From Promethearchaeota archaeon (GTDB taxonomy: Archaea > Asgardarchaeota > Lokiarchaeia > Sigynarchaeales > SOKP01): 9,082 nucleotides of DNA. The stretch covers positions 1 through 9,082 of the forward strand of contig JAUXAJ010000215.1 of assembly GCA_030620005.1 (NCBI GenBank), written 5' to 3'. Positions 1 through 6,532 of the stretch are shown piece after piece (position 1 is the first letter of the stretch; each line of letters opens with the position of its first letter). The notes below the pieces were generated by a model. That model did no database searches. It worked only from the letters and a program-made list of their open reading frames with translations, and was not told where the DNA came from. Position numbers and translations under genes: made by a program.

Positions 1-313
1 ATAGTATTTTAGGAGGAATTTTGGTTTCTATGAGCAACCCATATTGGTGGCTCTGGTGGGCAGTAATTGGTTTAAGCTTTATGGTAAATTACGAAGTAAG
101 ATTTGATCAACCTATTAATATATTATTATTTTTTTTGGATATGAAATGGGTGATTTAATTTGGTATTTCCCAGTTTCTGCTTTCATATATTTTGGAGGGA
201 AATCTTTTAATAATAAAGTATTTAACATTATTCTGATACTTTGCGGGCTATTTATAGTCGTATTTGGTCTATATTTAGCCATAAACCCACTTATAAATCC
301 ACCAACTATATAA
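1..313 (+). pseudogene. LysE/YggA-family exporter, C-terminal part, frameshifted
   Basis: This is the 3' part of a gene that begins left of the window. Reading from base 3 gives SILGGILVSMSNPYWWLWW followed by AVIGLSF. The S-N-P-Y-W-W motif is typical of the LysE translocator family (inner-membrane exporters of amino acids and similar metabolites). This frame stops early at TAA 156-158. From base 137 the -1 frame continues with GYEMGDLIWYFPVSAFIYF and a final hydrophobic segment rich in I, L and V, ending at TAA 311-313. That matches the usual family ending (G-H-x-x-x-D-x-x-W-Y, then a last helix). The two frames meet exactly in a run of eight T (129-136), and a ninth T would restore one open frame. 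It is therefore a one-base deletion, an assembly error, or a -1 frameshift site (T TTT TTG, 131-137). Family call is confident; functional state is not. Confidence 0.8.
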
Positions 314-320
314 ATTAATA

Positions 321-330
321 TTTTTTTTTT
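321..330 (+). terminator. oligo-T transcription terminator
   Basis: A run of ten T starts seven bases after the LysE-like stop codon. No GC-rich hairpin precedes it. Archaeal RNA polymerase terminates at oligo-T tracts in the coding strand, so this is a good candidate terminator for the exporter gene. Confidence 0.6.
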
Positions 331-361
331 CAAATTTTGATTAAAATTGAAAATTTAGAAG

Positions 362-369
362 TTTATATA
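362..369 (+). promoter_or_regulatory. TATA box for the small metal-binding protein gene
   Basis: TTTATATA matches the archaeal TATA-box consensus. Transcription would be expected about 26 bases downstream, near 392, giving a 5' leader of roughly 58 bases before the ATG at 451. It sits just after the preceding gene's terminator, as expected for an independent unit. Base composition here is very AT-rich, so chance matches are possible. Confidence 0.45.
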
Positions 370-450
370 GATTGAATTGAAATTATGTTTGTACAAATTT
401 TAAAATTAAATCCTATTATCAAAATAAATTCAAAAAATAGGTTTTATTAA

Positions 451-711
451 ATGATAGAGTTGGATAAAAAGACTCAAACTTTTTTATCAAGTAAATTACT
501 ATGTATTTGTCCTCTCTGTAAAAAATATATTTACGGTAAAGATATTGAAATTGTTAAAATTGACCCCTCTAAAGTAAAACGATGGCCTATAACTGTTGTG
601 CATTGTCATTCAAATAAAAATTATCCGATACATGCATTAACTCTTTATATTGATGCAAACTTCTCAATTCGTAGCAGAGATGTCTCACAATATTTAAAAA
701 TACAAACTTAA
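451..711 (+). CDS. small putative metal-binding protein, 86 aa
   Basis: Function unknown. Visible features are a cysteine knuckle C18-I-C20-P-L-C23, a histidine-rich segment with H51-C52-H53 and H61, and the stretch HALTLYIDANFSIR (61-74), which reads like a folded, conserved core. The C20/C23 pair plus the histidines could form a zinc site (inference). No membrane segment or signal peptide is seen. I recall similar small proteins with a CxxC and an H-A-L-x-x-Y-x-D motif in Asgard archaeal genomes, but cannot confirm this here. The gene stands alone: it has its own TATA box (362-369) and is convergent with the UvrA-like gene, the two stops lying 49 bases apart. The start ATG is preceded by only a weak AGGT (439-442). 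Confidence 0.7.
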   Translation: MIELDKKTQTFLSSKLLCICPLCKKYIYGKDIEIVKIDPSKVKRWPITVVHCHSNKNYPIHALTLYIDANFSIRSRDVSQYLKIQT

Positions 712-760
712 AATCAACTAAATGGAGTTTCAGTTTCATATCCATTAGAGTTTTAAATAT

Positions 761-2482
761 TTATTTAAAATATTTTCCAATTATTGAATTTTTATTTAAA
801 TTCAAAGCTTCTGGTGAGCCCTCAGCTATTATTTCTCCACCAGCTGGACCGCCTCCAGGACCTAATTCTATGATCCAATCAGTATAGGATAAAATATCCA
901 GGTCATGTTCAATAATTACAACACTATTCCCCCTCTCAACCAATTCATTTAATAATGTCAATAATTTCGCGATATCATATGAATGAAGCCCTGTGCTCGG
1001 CTCGTCCAATATGAGTAAAGAGTGAGCTTTCTTCTCTCGACCTAATTCTTTCGCCAACTTTACTCTTTGTGCTTCACCACCACTTAAAGTAAGCGAAGAT
1101 TGCCCCAAAGTTATGTATCCCATACCAATTTTATCTAAAATCTTTAAAATTTTAACGATGTTTGTTTGACCTTTAAAAACTTCTAACGATTCCTTAACTG
1201 TTAAATCTAAAACTTCTCTAATTGTTTTTCCCTTATATCTAACTTCAAGAATTTCTGGTTTATATCTCCTACCTTTGCATTCATTACATGGAATCGATAG
1301 TCCGGGTAAGAACAGTGATATTTGCAGATCTTGATATCCATAACCTTTACAAGCTGGGCATCGTCCCTTATCAGAATTGAAACTGAAATGACCTGCTTTA
1401 TATTTTCTCCTTTTTGCTAAAGGTTGTTTCGCGTATAAATTTCTAATCTTGTCCCATATGCCAATATAACTTGCTGGAAAGGAGGTTCGAAGGCGACTGA
1501 GAGGCTTTTGATTTACTATTATAACTTCATCAATATTTTCCCACCCAATTATATCTCCTGAAGTTGTTAAATCTCCCTCACCACCGTTTTCTATTTCCTC
1601 CAATGCCTTTATTTTTTTATTGCTTCTTTGCCTTTCGAAATAAGGCGTTATTAAGGGGACTAGTGTATCTGAAATGAGCGAGCTCTTTCCACTGCCAGAT
1701 ACACCCGCAATTCCCACCATTAAGCCCAATGGAATACCAACTTTAACATTTTTCAAATTATGAATGTTAACATTCTTTAAATTAATTTTAAGATTATGTT
1801 TAGAAACTTTCTTACGATCATTAGCGTTCTTTTTAGGAATTTCCAATTCACCGCTTAAATATTTACCAGTAATTGATCTTTTGGACCTTGTGATACCCTC
1901 TAATATTCCTTGATATACAATTTCTCCACCTTCAATTCCCGCACCAGGTCCCATATCGATTATCTCATCAGCAGATGATATTAATTTTTTATCATGCTCA
2001 ACTATGATAATGGTGTTTCCCAAATCTTTAAGCGATTTTAACGTTTTCACGAGATTTTCTTTCTCTATTTCGTGAAGTCCCATTGTAGACTCATCCAAAA
2101 TATATATTAAAGAATTTAATCCAGAATCTAGATGGTTCATTAACGCTAACCTGCTTAATTCCCCACCAGAAAGAGTGGGTAATTCCCGATTTAAGTGAAG
2201 ATAAGGAAGTCCAACATTCACTATACTTTTCAACTTTTTTTGTATCAAACTTTTAAGGCCACGGCCTTCAGATGTTTTTAAATTGGAATTATCTAGACGA
2301 TCAAAGAACTCTATCAACTCTGTAATAGTCATCATTGCTAATTCACCAATATGTTTTTCACTTATTTTGATTTCTCGGGCTTGATCGTTTATTCTATAAC
2401 CCTTACATTCAGAACACAGTTCTTTTTTCATGTAATACTTCATAATTTTTTTTCTCCTATAATCACTCGTACCAGAAGTCAT
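761..2482 (-). CDS. UvrA2-like ABC ATPase, C-terminal part after in-frame TGA
   Basis: This is the larger part of a UvrA-type double ABC ATPase, in the same frame as the part at 2486-3262 and separated from it only by TGA and one codon. Visible in order: CSECKG zinc pair (23-26), ABC signature LSGGE (104-108), Walker B ILDES (128-132) and switch EHD (162-164) of the first ATPase. The second ATPase has Walker [10 protein letters not shown] (260-268), a CPAC/CNEC zinc module (375-402), signature LSGGE (466-470), Walker B LLILDEPS (489-496) and EHD (525-527). All catalytic motifs are present. The first Walker B has S where P is usual (DEST, not DEPS). The ATG at 2482 lies within five bases of the upstream stop, so reinitiation could make it a separate chain, but there is no strong ribosome binding site. 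Alone it lacks the first Walker A. UvrA proteins bind damaged DNA; UvrA2/DrrC-type relatives are linked to drug tolerance. Confidence 0.85.
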   Translation of the reverse strand: MTSGTSDYRRKKIMKYYMKKELCSECKGYRINDQAREIKISEKHIGELAMMTITELIEFFDRLDNSNLKTSEGRGLKSLIQKKLKSIVNVGLPYLHLNRELPTLSGGELSRLALMNHLDSGLNSLIYILDESTMGLHEIEKENLVKTLKSLKDLGNTIIIVEHDKKLISSADEIIDMGPGAGIEGGEIVYQGILEGITRSKRSITGKYLSGELEIPKKNANDRKKVSKHNLKINLKNVNIHNLKNVKVGIPLGLMVGIAGVSGSGKSSLISDTLVPLITPYFERQRSNKKIKALEEIENGGEGDLTTSGDIIGWENIDEVIIVNQKPLSRLRTSFPASYIGIWDKIRNLYAKQPLAKRRKYKAGHFSFNSDKGRCPACKGYGYQDLQISLFLPGLSIPCNECKGRRYKPEILEVRYKGKTIREVLDLTVKESLEVFKGQTNIVKILKILDKIGMGYITLGQSSLTLSGGEAQRVKLAKELGREKKAHSLLILDEPSTGLHSYDIAKLLTLLNELVERGNSVVIIEHDLDILSYTDWIIELGPGGGPAGGEIIAEGSPEALNLNKNSIIGKYFK

Positions 2483-2485
2483 CGC

Positions 2486-3262
2486 TCATTCTATATGGGG
2501 TATAATTCCTTCAAATTTTCTTGCTCTCAAGACCCCCGAAAAAGTTTTGGATTCCCATCTAAAATTCAGCTTTTTGTTACTTCCAAATAAATACAAATGT
2601 TTAATCTCTTCTGGAAGGTCTTTATAAGGAGTATAAATATCAAAGTCGAATATATCTCCCAATTGCTCTACCCAGTGGAGCTGGTCAGCAAAACAACCAG
2701 ATCCAACTTTTGTAATCTCAATCAAGTTTAAATTTGGGTCCTTAACGATTAAATCCTCTGTAAAATGCATGATATAACTCCTCCCTTTACATTCAAGGCA
2801 CATCCCAGATGGTTCGTTGAAGCTAAAGTGTTTAATTTGCAATGGTTCAACTTGCATACCGCAAATGTCACACTCTAAAGCCGGCTTCTCGACGGACTCT
2901 TTGCAAATCGGACAAATTAATACACCTTCAATTGCGTAGAACATTCTCAAAAGATTATAAATGATTGTTTTTGTCCCAACCGTGCTTCTAGGGTTAACAA
3001 CTCTCGTTGTTCTCTGCTCCACAGCGATGGTGGGGCTCAATCCAGTTATCATATCGAACGGGGCTTCATCACTCCCACGCGGCGGATAACCAACCGCCTG
3101 CATATATCTCCTTAACCCTTCGTCAAATATAGTGTCAAAAGCTAAGCTCGACTTTCCAGATCCACTCACTCCCGTTATTAATACCATTTTATTTTTCGGT
3201 ATTGAGATGTCTATATTTTTAAGATTATGAATTCGGGCGCCTTTAATTTCTATTTTATCCAT
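2486..3262 (-). CDS. UvrA2-like ABC ATPase, N-terminal part ending at in-frame TGA
   Basis: The 258 residues match the start of UvrA: Walker [10 protein letters not shown] (31-39), the block from S-P-T-I-A to N-P-R-S-T-V-G-T (76-97), two CxxC pairs (117-120, 131-134), then [15 protein letters not shown] (146-160). In bacterial UvrA about 110 residues of UvrB-binding domain lie between the first CPxC and FSFN. Here there are only about 25, so the UvrB-binding domain is absent, as in UvrA2-type proteins. The chain ends [11 protein letters not shown], where UvrA normally continues with Arg (N-L-E-R-R), so CGA to TGA would explain the stop. Read through, the protein would be about 833 residues against about 940 for canonical UvrA. 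The CLEC pair (155-158) probably shares one zinc with the CSEC pair of the next part (inference). The ATG at 3262 has GGG 7 bases upstream and lies 19 bases after the GyrI-like stop. Last position in the operon. Confidence 0.85.
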   Translation of the reverse strand: MDKIEIKGARIHNLKNIDISIPKNKMVLITGVSGSGKSSLAFDTIFDEGLRRYMQAVGYPPRGSDEAPFDMITGLSPTIAVEQRTTRVVNPRSTVGTKTIIYNLLRMFYAIEGVLICPICKESVEKPALECDICGMQVEPLQIKHFSFNEPSGMCLECKGRSYIMHFTEDLIVKDPNLNLIEITKVGSGCFADQLHWVEQLGDIFDFDIYTPYKDLPEEIKHLYLFGSNKKLNFRWESKTFSGVLRARKFEGIIPHIE

Positions 3263-3281
3263 GTTTTTCCCTTTTTATTTT

Positions 3282-3905
3282 TCAAACAAATGGTTGTCTT
3301 ATTACTGTCCTTAATTTTTCAGATGCAGTTTTTCTCGGATCGCTCAGATAGATCTCGTGGTGCTTTTGTTTATGTCCATCAAAACTCCCTCCCTGCGATT
3401 TAATAAAATCATGTATCTTATCAATTGTTGGGCCCTCATCTTTAAATGGACCAATGTATAAGATCTGCGCACTCTTCCCTTCATTATATTTTTCTAATCG
3501 AAGGTCCGAAAAGTTTTCAGGGAGTTCTGGTTTTTTCTCTTTCGTAATTTCAATCGCCTCATCAATCATTTTTTGGGTGATCCAGCCAGGCTGCATTATC
3601 ATCATAGTCCATTCCCAACTATCTCTCTTACCCTCCCGAAAGTCTTTCATAGCTTTTGCCCACCATAGCCCCTCTAACGGAGGAACTACGTAATCTTTCC
3701 CTTTCGCCTTACTTAAAAATTTGGTTTTAAACGCAACCGGGTAAAGGACTCCTAACACATCTGCGTATTCCTGAGAATCCCCCGGAGATCCCATCCCATC
3801 TATCATTAAGAATTGAAACTCCGGAACGTCAACAACTACAACCTCATTTTGACTAGGCTTGTACAATTCCTTAAATTTATTTTTAAAATCTACTTTTGTT
3901 GGCAT
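3282..3905 (-). CDS. GyrI-like small-molecule-binding protein, 207 aa
   Basis: It resembles stand-alone GyrI-like domain proteins (AraC effector-binding fold, SAV2435/COG4832 type). Family-typical stretches are EFQFLMIDGMGSPG (29-42), PPLEGLWW (75-82), WEWTMMIMQP (97-106), the Y-I-G-P-F-x-D-E-x-P-T block (150-160), HHEIYLSDPRKT (182-193) and the closing L-R-T-V-I-R-Q-P (198-205). The fold makes a cleft lined with aromatic residues that binds varied, often cationic or aromatic compounds. Some members hydrolyse cyclopropane-bearing genotoxins. Which role applies here cannot be read from the sequence. It ends with TGA at the expected place, showing that TGA is a stop codon in this genome. The start ATG has AGGT 7 bases upstream and lies 21 bases after the DUF3795 stop, so it belongs to the operon. 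Neighbouring PadR and UvrA-like genes favour a sensing or detoxifying role (inference). Confidence 0.85.
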   Translation of the reverse strand: MPTKVDFKNKFKELYKPSQNEVVVVDVPEFQFLMIDGMGSPGDSQEYADVLGVLYPVAFKTKFLSKAKGKDYVVPPLEGLWWAKAMKDFREGKRDSWEWTMMIMQPGWITQKMIDEAIEITKEKKPELPENFSDLRLEKYNEGKSAQILYIGPFKDEGPTIDKIHDFIKSQGGSFDGHKQKHHEIYLSDPRKTASEKLRTVIRQPFV

Positions 3906-3926
3906 ATTTGTTACCTTTTTTTTATT

Positions 3927-4784
3927 TTATTTTATATTTGGATTAATTTTATAACCGCAATCGTAACATTCTTCGTCGTGAAGGCAGATTTCTCCCCCAC
4001 ACTCGGGACATTTATAAAATTCGGCTTGTTCTTCGAGCCAATTCACGACTCCAACTTCTTTCATTCTCTCTAAACTTTTAACAAGACTCACATTATATTT
4101 TTCCACGTACTTATTTTCCATTCTTTCGAGTCTTTGACAAGGAATGGTTCCTATACAATCGTAGCAATACGTAATTTCATCCTTTCTAAGGTCCGAACAA
4201 GTCTTCTTAATCATATCGCACTTAGTTTTTCGAGTCTGACATTCGTTACAATTTCTTTTGTGCCCTTTCTGCTCGGCAATCCCCTTTTTTTTCGAAAGGT
4301 AGAATTTGCACACTCCGCAATACAACCCACAGGAACCAACCAATTCGTAATCTTTTATTTTTATGTTTGGATTGCCTTTATGCCCACAATCGAAGCATTC
4401 AGCGTCGTGGACGCATATTTCGCCTCCACATTCGCTACAAGTATATAGCATCTTTTGTTCTTCAAGCCATTGTTCTACTCCAACTTCCTTCATTCTTTCC
4501 AAGTTGGATAAGAAACCAACGTGATATCTTACTTTATAATGATTGCTTATGCTTGCCAATTTTTCGCAAGGCATTTTTTCGCATTCAAAACAGTATTCGA
4601 TTTCTTTAGTTCGTAATGACTTACACCCTTTTTTGACAAAGGCGCAGTTTTTGTCTTGCTCTTTGCAACCTTTACAACCCACCTTATACCCTTTCTCTTC
4701 AAAGAGGTCTTTCTTTTCTAGCAAGTAAGCCCTGCAAGCTCCACAATAAACTCCACAACTTCCCGCCAAATTATTTTTTTTCAT
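3927..4784 (-). CDS. tandem DUF3795 cysteine-rich protein, 285 aa
   Basis: The protein is an internal duplication. Each copy begins L-A/V-G-S-C-G-V/L-Y-C-G-x-C, the DUF3795 hallmark, carries further Cys pairs, then a shared S/N-L-E-R-M-K-E-V-G-V-x-x-W-L-E-E-Q block. Each ends in a zinc-ribbon-like C-x-E-C-G-G-E-I-C-V/L-H-D-x-E-C-x-D-C-G. About 30 cysteines in 285 residues suggest several metal sites, zinc or possibly Fe-S (inference). The family has no established function. I chose ATG 4784 because family members start just before the C-G-x-Y-C-G motif. A GTG at 4799 would add five residues and overlap the upstream TGA as GTGA, so it remains possible. Either start implies coupling to the BtrH-like gene upstream. 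The stop lies 21 bases before the GyrI-like start. Confidence 0.8.
   Translation of the reverse strand: MKKNNLAGSCGVYCGACRAYLLEKKDLFEEKGYKVGCKGCKEQDKNCAFVKKGCKSLRTKEIEYCFECEKMPCEKLASISNHYKVRYHVGFLSNLERMKEVGVEQWLEEQKMLYTCSECGGEICVHDAECFDCGHKGNPNIKIKDYELVGSCGLYCGVCKFYLSKKKGIAEQKGHKRNCNECQTRKTKCDMIKKTCSDLRKDEITYCYDCIGTIPCQRLERMENKYVEKYNVSLVKSLERMKEVGVVNWLEEQAEFYKCPECGGEICLHDEECYDCGYKINPNIK
3930..4769 (-). repeat. intragenic duplication of a DUF3795 plus zinc-ribbon module
   Basis: Two copies of a roughly 137-residue module lie head to tail: 4769-4359 and 4343-3930, joined by about five residues (I-K-D-Y-E). Both end in G/I-N-P-N-I-K. Protein similarity is obvious throughout, but the DNA has diverged (for example the stretches at 3957-4000 and 4387-4430), so the duplication is old and not an assembly artefact. 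Confidence 0.85.
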
Positions 4785-4795
4785 TATTTCATTTC

Positions 4796-5923
4796 TCACA
4801 ATTTTATTTTTGATAGCGCCTTAAACATGTTCTCTTCCACGTCGCCTATCTCCCATATGATATCTTGCAACCCATCGGGATTGATGTGGCTGATACACTC
4901 GTTGCCACCATCATCCATAGCTTTTCTAAGCGCTCCAGAAAACTTGCTCCATAATGTAGCAGATTGTTTTGCATTTGGAATTTGGGTCTCTACAATTTCG
5001 ATCTCCTCAGCACTCCATGCTTGAGGGCCCTCTTTTGCATATTGAGGGACCTCCTGAAGAAAATCTGTGAATAAATTTCTAAAGTTTGATCCACCTGTGC
5101 CGTATTCTTTAATGAATCCATACATACTCTCGAATTGTAAGAATGCTTGAGACGCTGTCCCTTCCACAGAAGTGTGCATCTTCGTGGTACTGAGGGTATC
5201 CTTCCATTTACTAATCGATTTACCAAACTTTCTTATCCCTCCTATACCTTGACTTCCCATGGACGACTGAAGCATGTTCTTCACGGTTTGCTGAATGGCA
5301 AGCTTCAATCCAGCAGCAAAGGGCGGGCGTTTTCCATCAGGTCGAGGAGTCATTGTGAACCACATATTCTTCGGGTTCATATACCTTCCACACTCGGTTG
5401 AGCCCCGCGCTTTCTTGAGTAAGTCTATTGGGACTTCGATTATATTACTTAACTCATTATCATAAACAAAAGATACTTTCTTATCATCATCGTAGCCCAC
5501 GAGCGAAATTGTATGACCACCAAAGTGGAAATTCTCGTAGGTATCACCATACGGCAAGTAGTACATGTCAGCTTTTATTATGTAGGGCGTGTTATTGTTT
5601 AGTAATTCTTTCGAGATCTCCCACGCTTTGTCAGCGTTATCAGATGTTTCCTGTTTCATTATAACGCCCAAGACTCTACACACCAAACTCTTGTCCGAAA
5701 TTGAGCGAGATTTTCCGCCAATAAAGTAAGGTAGAATCCCTCCCCAGGCTTCGCCCCACACATCGTCCTCAACCCCCATCTCCCAAAACACAAAACCCAT
5801 AGATGCATCGAGACCAAAGACCATTGCCTCCGTATACGGGCGTCCGTAAAACGCAAGCATATCTGTCATAGTGGTGGATTCGCAGTGTCTACCATTCTCA
5901 ATATGCTTAAATCCCTCAACCAT
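4796..5923 (-). CDS. BtrH N-terminal/DUF4872 protein 2, papain-like fold, 375 aa
   Basis: It resembles the BtrH_N plus DUF4872 family. BtrH transfers an acyl side chain from an acyl-carrier protein to an aminoglycoside amine in butirosin biosynthesis. The N-terminal half has the HCES motif with likely nucleophile Cys14, the FGL-D-A-S-M-G-F-V-F-W block, HFGGH (133-137) with the likely catalytic His137, and D155 in V-Y-D-N, a plausible Cys-His-Asp triad. The C-terminal half has GTGGSNFRNLFTDFLQE (about 277-293), the DUF4872 signature. No signal peptide is seen. The start is ATG 5923, which overlaps the PadR stop as TAATG and has GGG 7 bases upstream. A TTG at 5935 would add four residues and is less likely. 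It ends in TGA at 4796-4798. Its substrate is unknown; no acyl-carrier protein is encoded here, so acylation, deacylation or peptidase chemistry are all possible. Confidence 0.8.
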   Translation of the reverse strand: MVEGFKHIENGRHCESTTMTDMLAFYGRPYTEAMVFGLDASMGFVFWEMGVEDDVWGEAWGGILPYFIGGKSRSISDKSLVCRVLGVIMKQETSDNADKAWEISKELLNNNTPYIIKADMYYLPYGDTYENFHFGGHTISLVGYDDDKKVSFVYDNELSNIIEVPIDLLKKARGSTECGRYMNPKNMWFTMTPRPDGKRPPFAAGLKLAIQQTVKNMLQSSMGSQGIGGIRKFGKSISKWKDTLSTTKMHTSVEGTASQAFLQFESMYGFIKEYGTGGSNFRNLFTDFLQEVPQYAKEGPQAWSAEEIEIVETQIPNAKQSATLWSKFSGALRKAMDDGGNECISHINPDGLQDIIWEIGDVEENMFKALSKIKL

Positions 5924-6531
5924 TACTTTACCCAAGATGCTTCATCCTCCGGAATTTTCTCAATCATCCATTCTATAAACTCTATATGTGATTGCATAAT
6001 CATATAAGGGCGTACAAAAAGAGCCTCAATACTCAACGGATACACTCCTATGCTATCCATTGATGTTTTCTCGGTTCTTTCTTCGTTTTTTTTAAGAAAT
6101 TCAAGGTCATTGTTAATAATTTCTAACGATTTTTTAAACGCTTCAATTTGCTCTTTTTTAGGTATCATAGTGTACATCGAGAGTGCGACGTCATAATCGG
6201 GATTTCTGCGACCATTAAATTCTCTTATGGTTTTATGGACCTTTTCCTGCAGAATTTTATAACCTTTATGTGTCATCGTGTACATTTTTCTGATTCTTCC
6301 ATCAACCTCCTTGGAATAAGACTCTACTAAATCGTCGTCCTCCAACCTCTTCACTATATCGTAAATTGACGACTTTCCAATCTCGGTCCAATTCCTCATG
6401 CCGCGCTCGTCAATTCTTTGATCAATACTATACGCGTGGCAACCTCCCTGCATGGAGGTTTCTGAAATTAAGCCTAAAATCACGAAAGCCCTGTGGCTCA
6501 ATTTGTCCACTGCTAATTCTATCTCGCTCAT
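5923..6531 (-). CDS. PadR-family transcriptional regulator, 202 aa
   Basis: A winged helix-turn-helix occupies about residues 10-93. It opens with LSHRAFVILGLI, has the recognition helix GKSSIYDIVKRLEDDDLV (52-69), and then a basic wing with E-V-D-G-R-I-R-K-M-Y-T-M-T-H-K-G. Residues 95-195 form long, charged, heptad-like helices, as in the PadR C-terminal dimerisation domain (Vir_act_alpha_C type). PadR proteins usually repress detoxification or efflux genes and are released by small-molecule ligands. The gene lies between the two BtrH-like genes. Its ATG follows the upstream TAA by one base (TAA-T-ATG) with GGG 7 bases upstream, and its stop overlaps the next start. It is thus co-transcribed with its probable targets, which suggests autoregulation through the repeats at 7747-7808 (inference). 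Confidence 0.88.
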   Translation of the reverse strand: MSEIELAVDKLSHRAFVILGLISETSMQGGCHAYSIDQRIDERGMRNWTEIGKSSIYDIVKRLEDDDLVESYSKEVDGRIRKMYTMTHKGYKILQEKVHKTIREFNGRRNPDYDVALSMYTMIPKKEQIEAFKKSLEIINNDLEFLKKNEERTEKTSMDSIGVYPLSIEALFVRPYMIMQSHIEFIEWMIEKIPEDEASWVK

Positions 6532-6532
6532 A

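Noticed and set aside
115..333. 72-codon minus-strand ORF opposite the LysE-like remnant
   Set aside because: The plus strand encodes clear LysE motifs across the same bases, so the minus-strand frame is a shadow.
750..778. AT-rich palindromic stretch at the end of the UvrA-like gene as a terminator
   Set aside because: It consists of short self-complementary AATATT/TTTAAA words with no long T run on either strand, so it is not distinguishable from background.
2486..2488. TGA read as an amino acid (recoded genetic code, selenocysteine)
   Set aside because: The GyrI-like gene (3282-3284) and BtrH-like gene 2 (4796-4798) end at TGA exactly where their families end. The UvrA position is normally Arg, not Cys or Trp, and no selenocysteine element was evident.
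4990..5401. Open frames of 65-84 codons inside the BtrH-like gene on both strands
   Set aside because: They are shadows of a well-supported family gene, with no recognisable motifs or start signals of their own.
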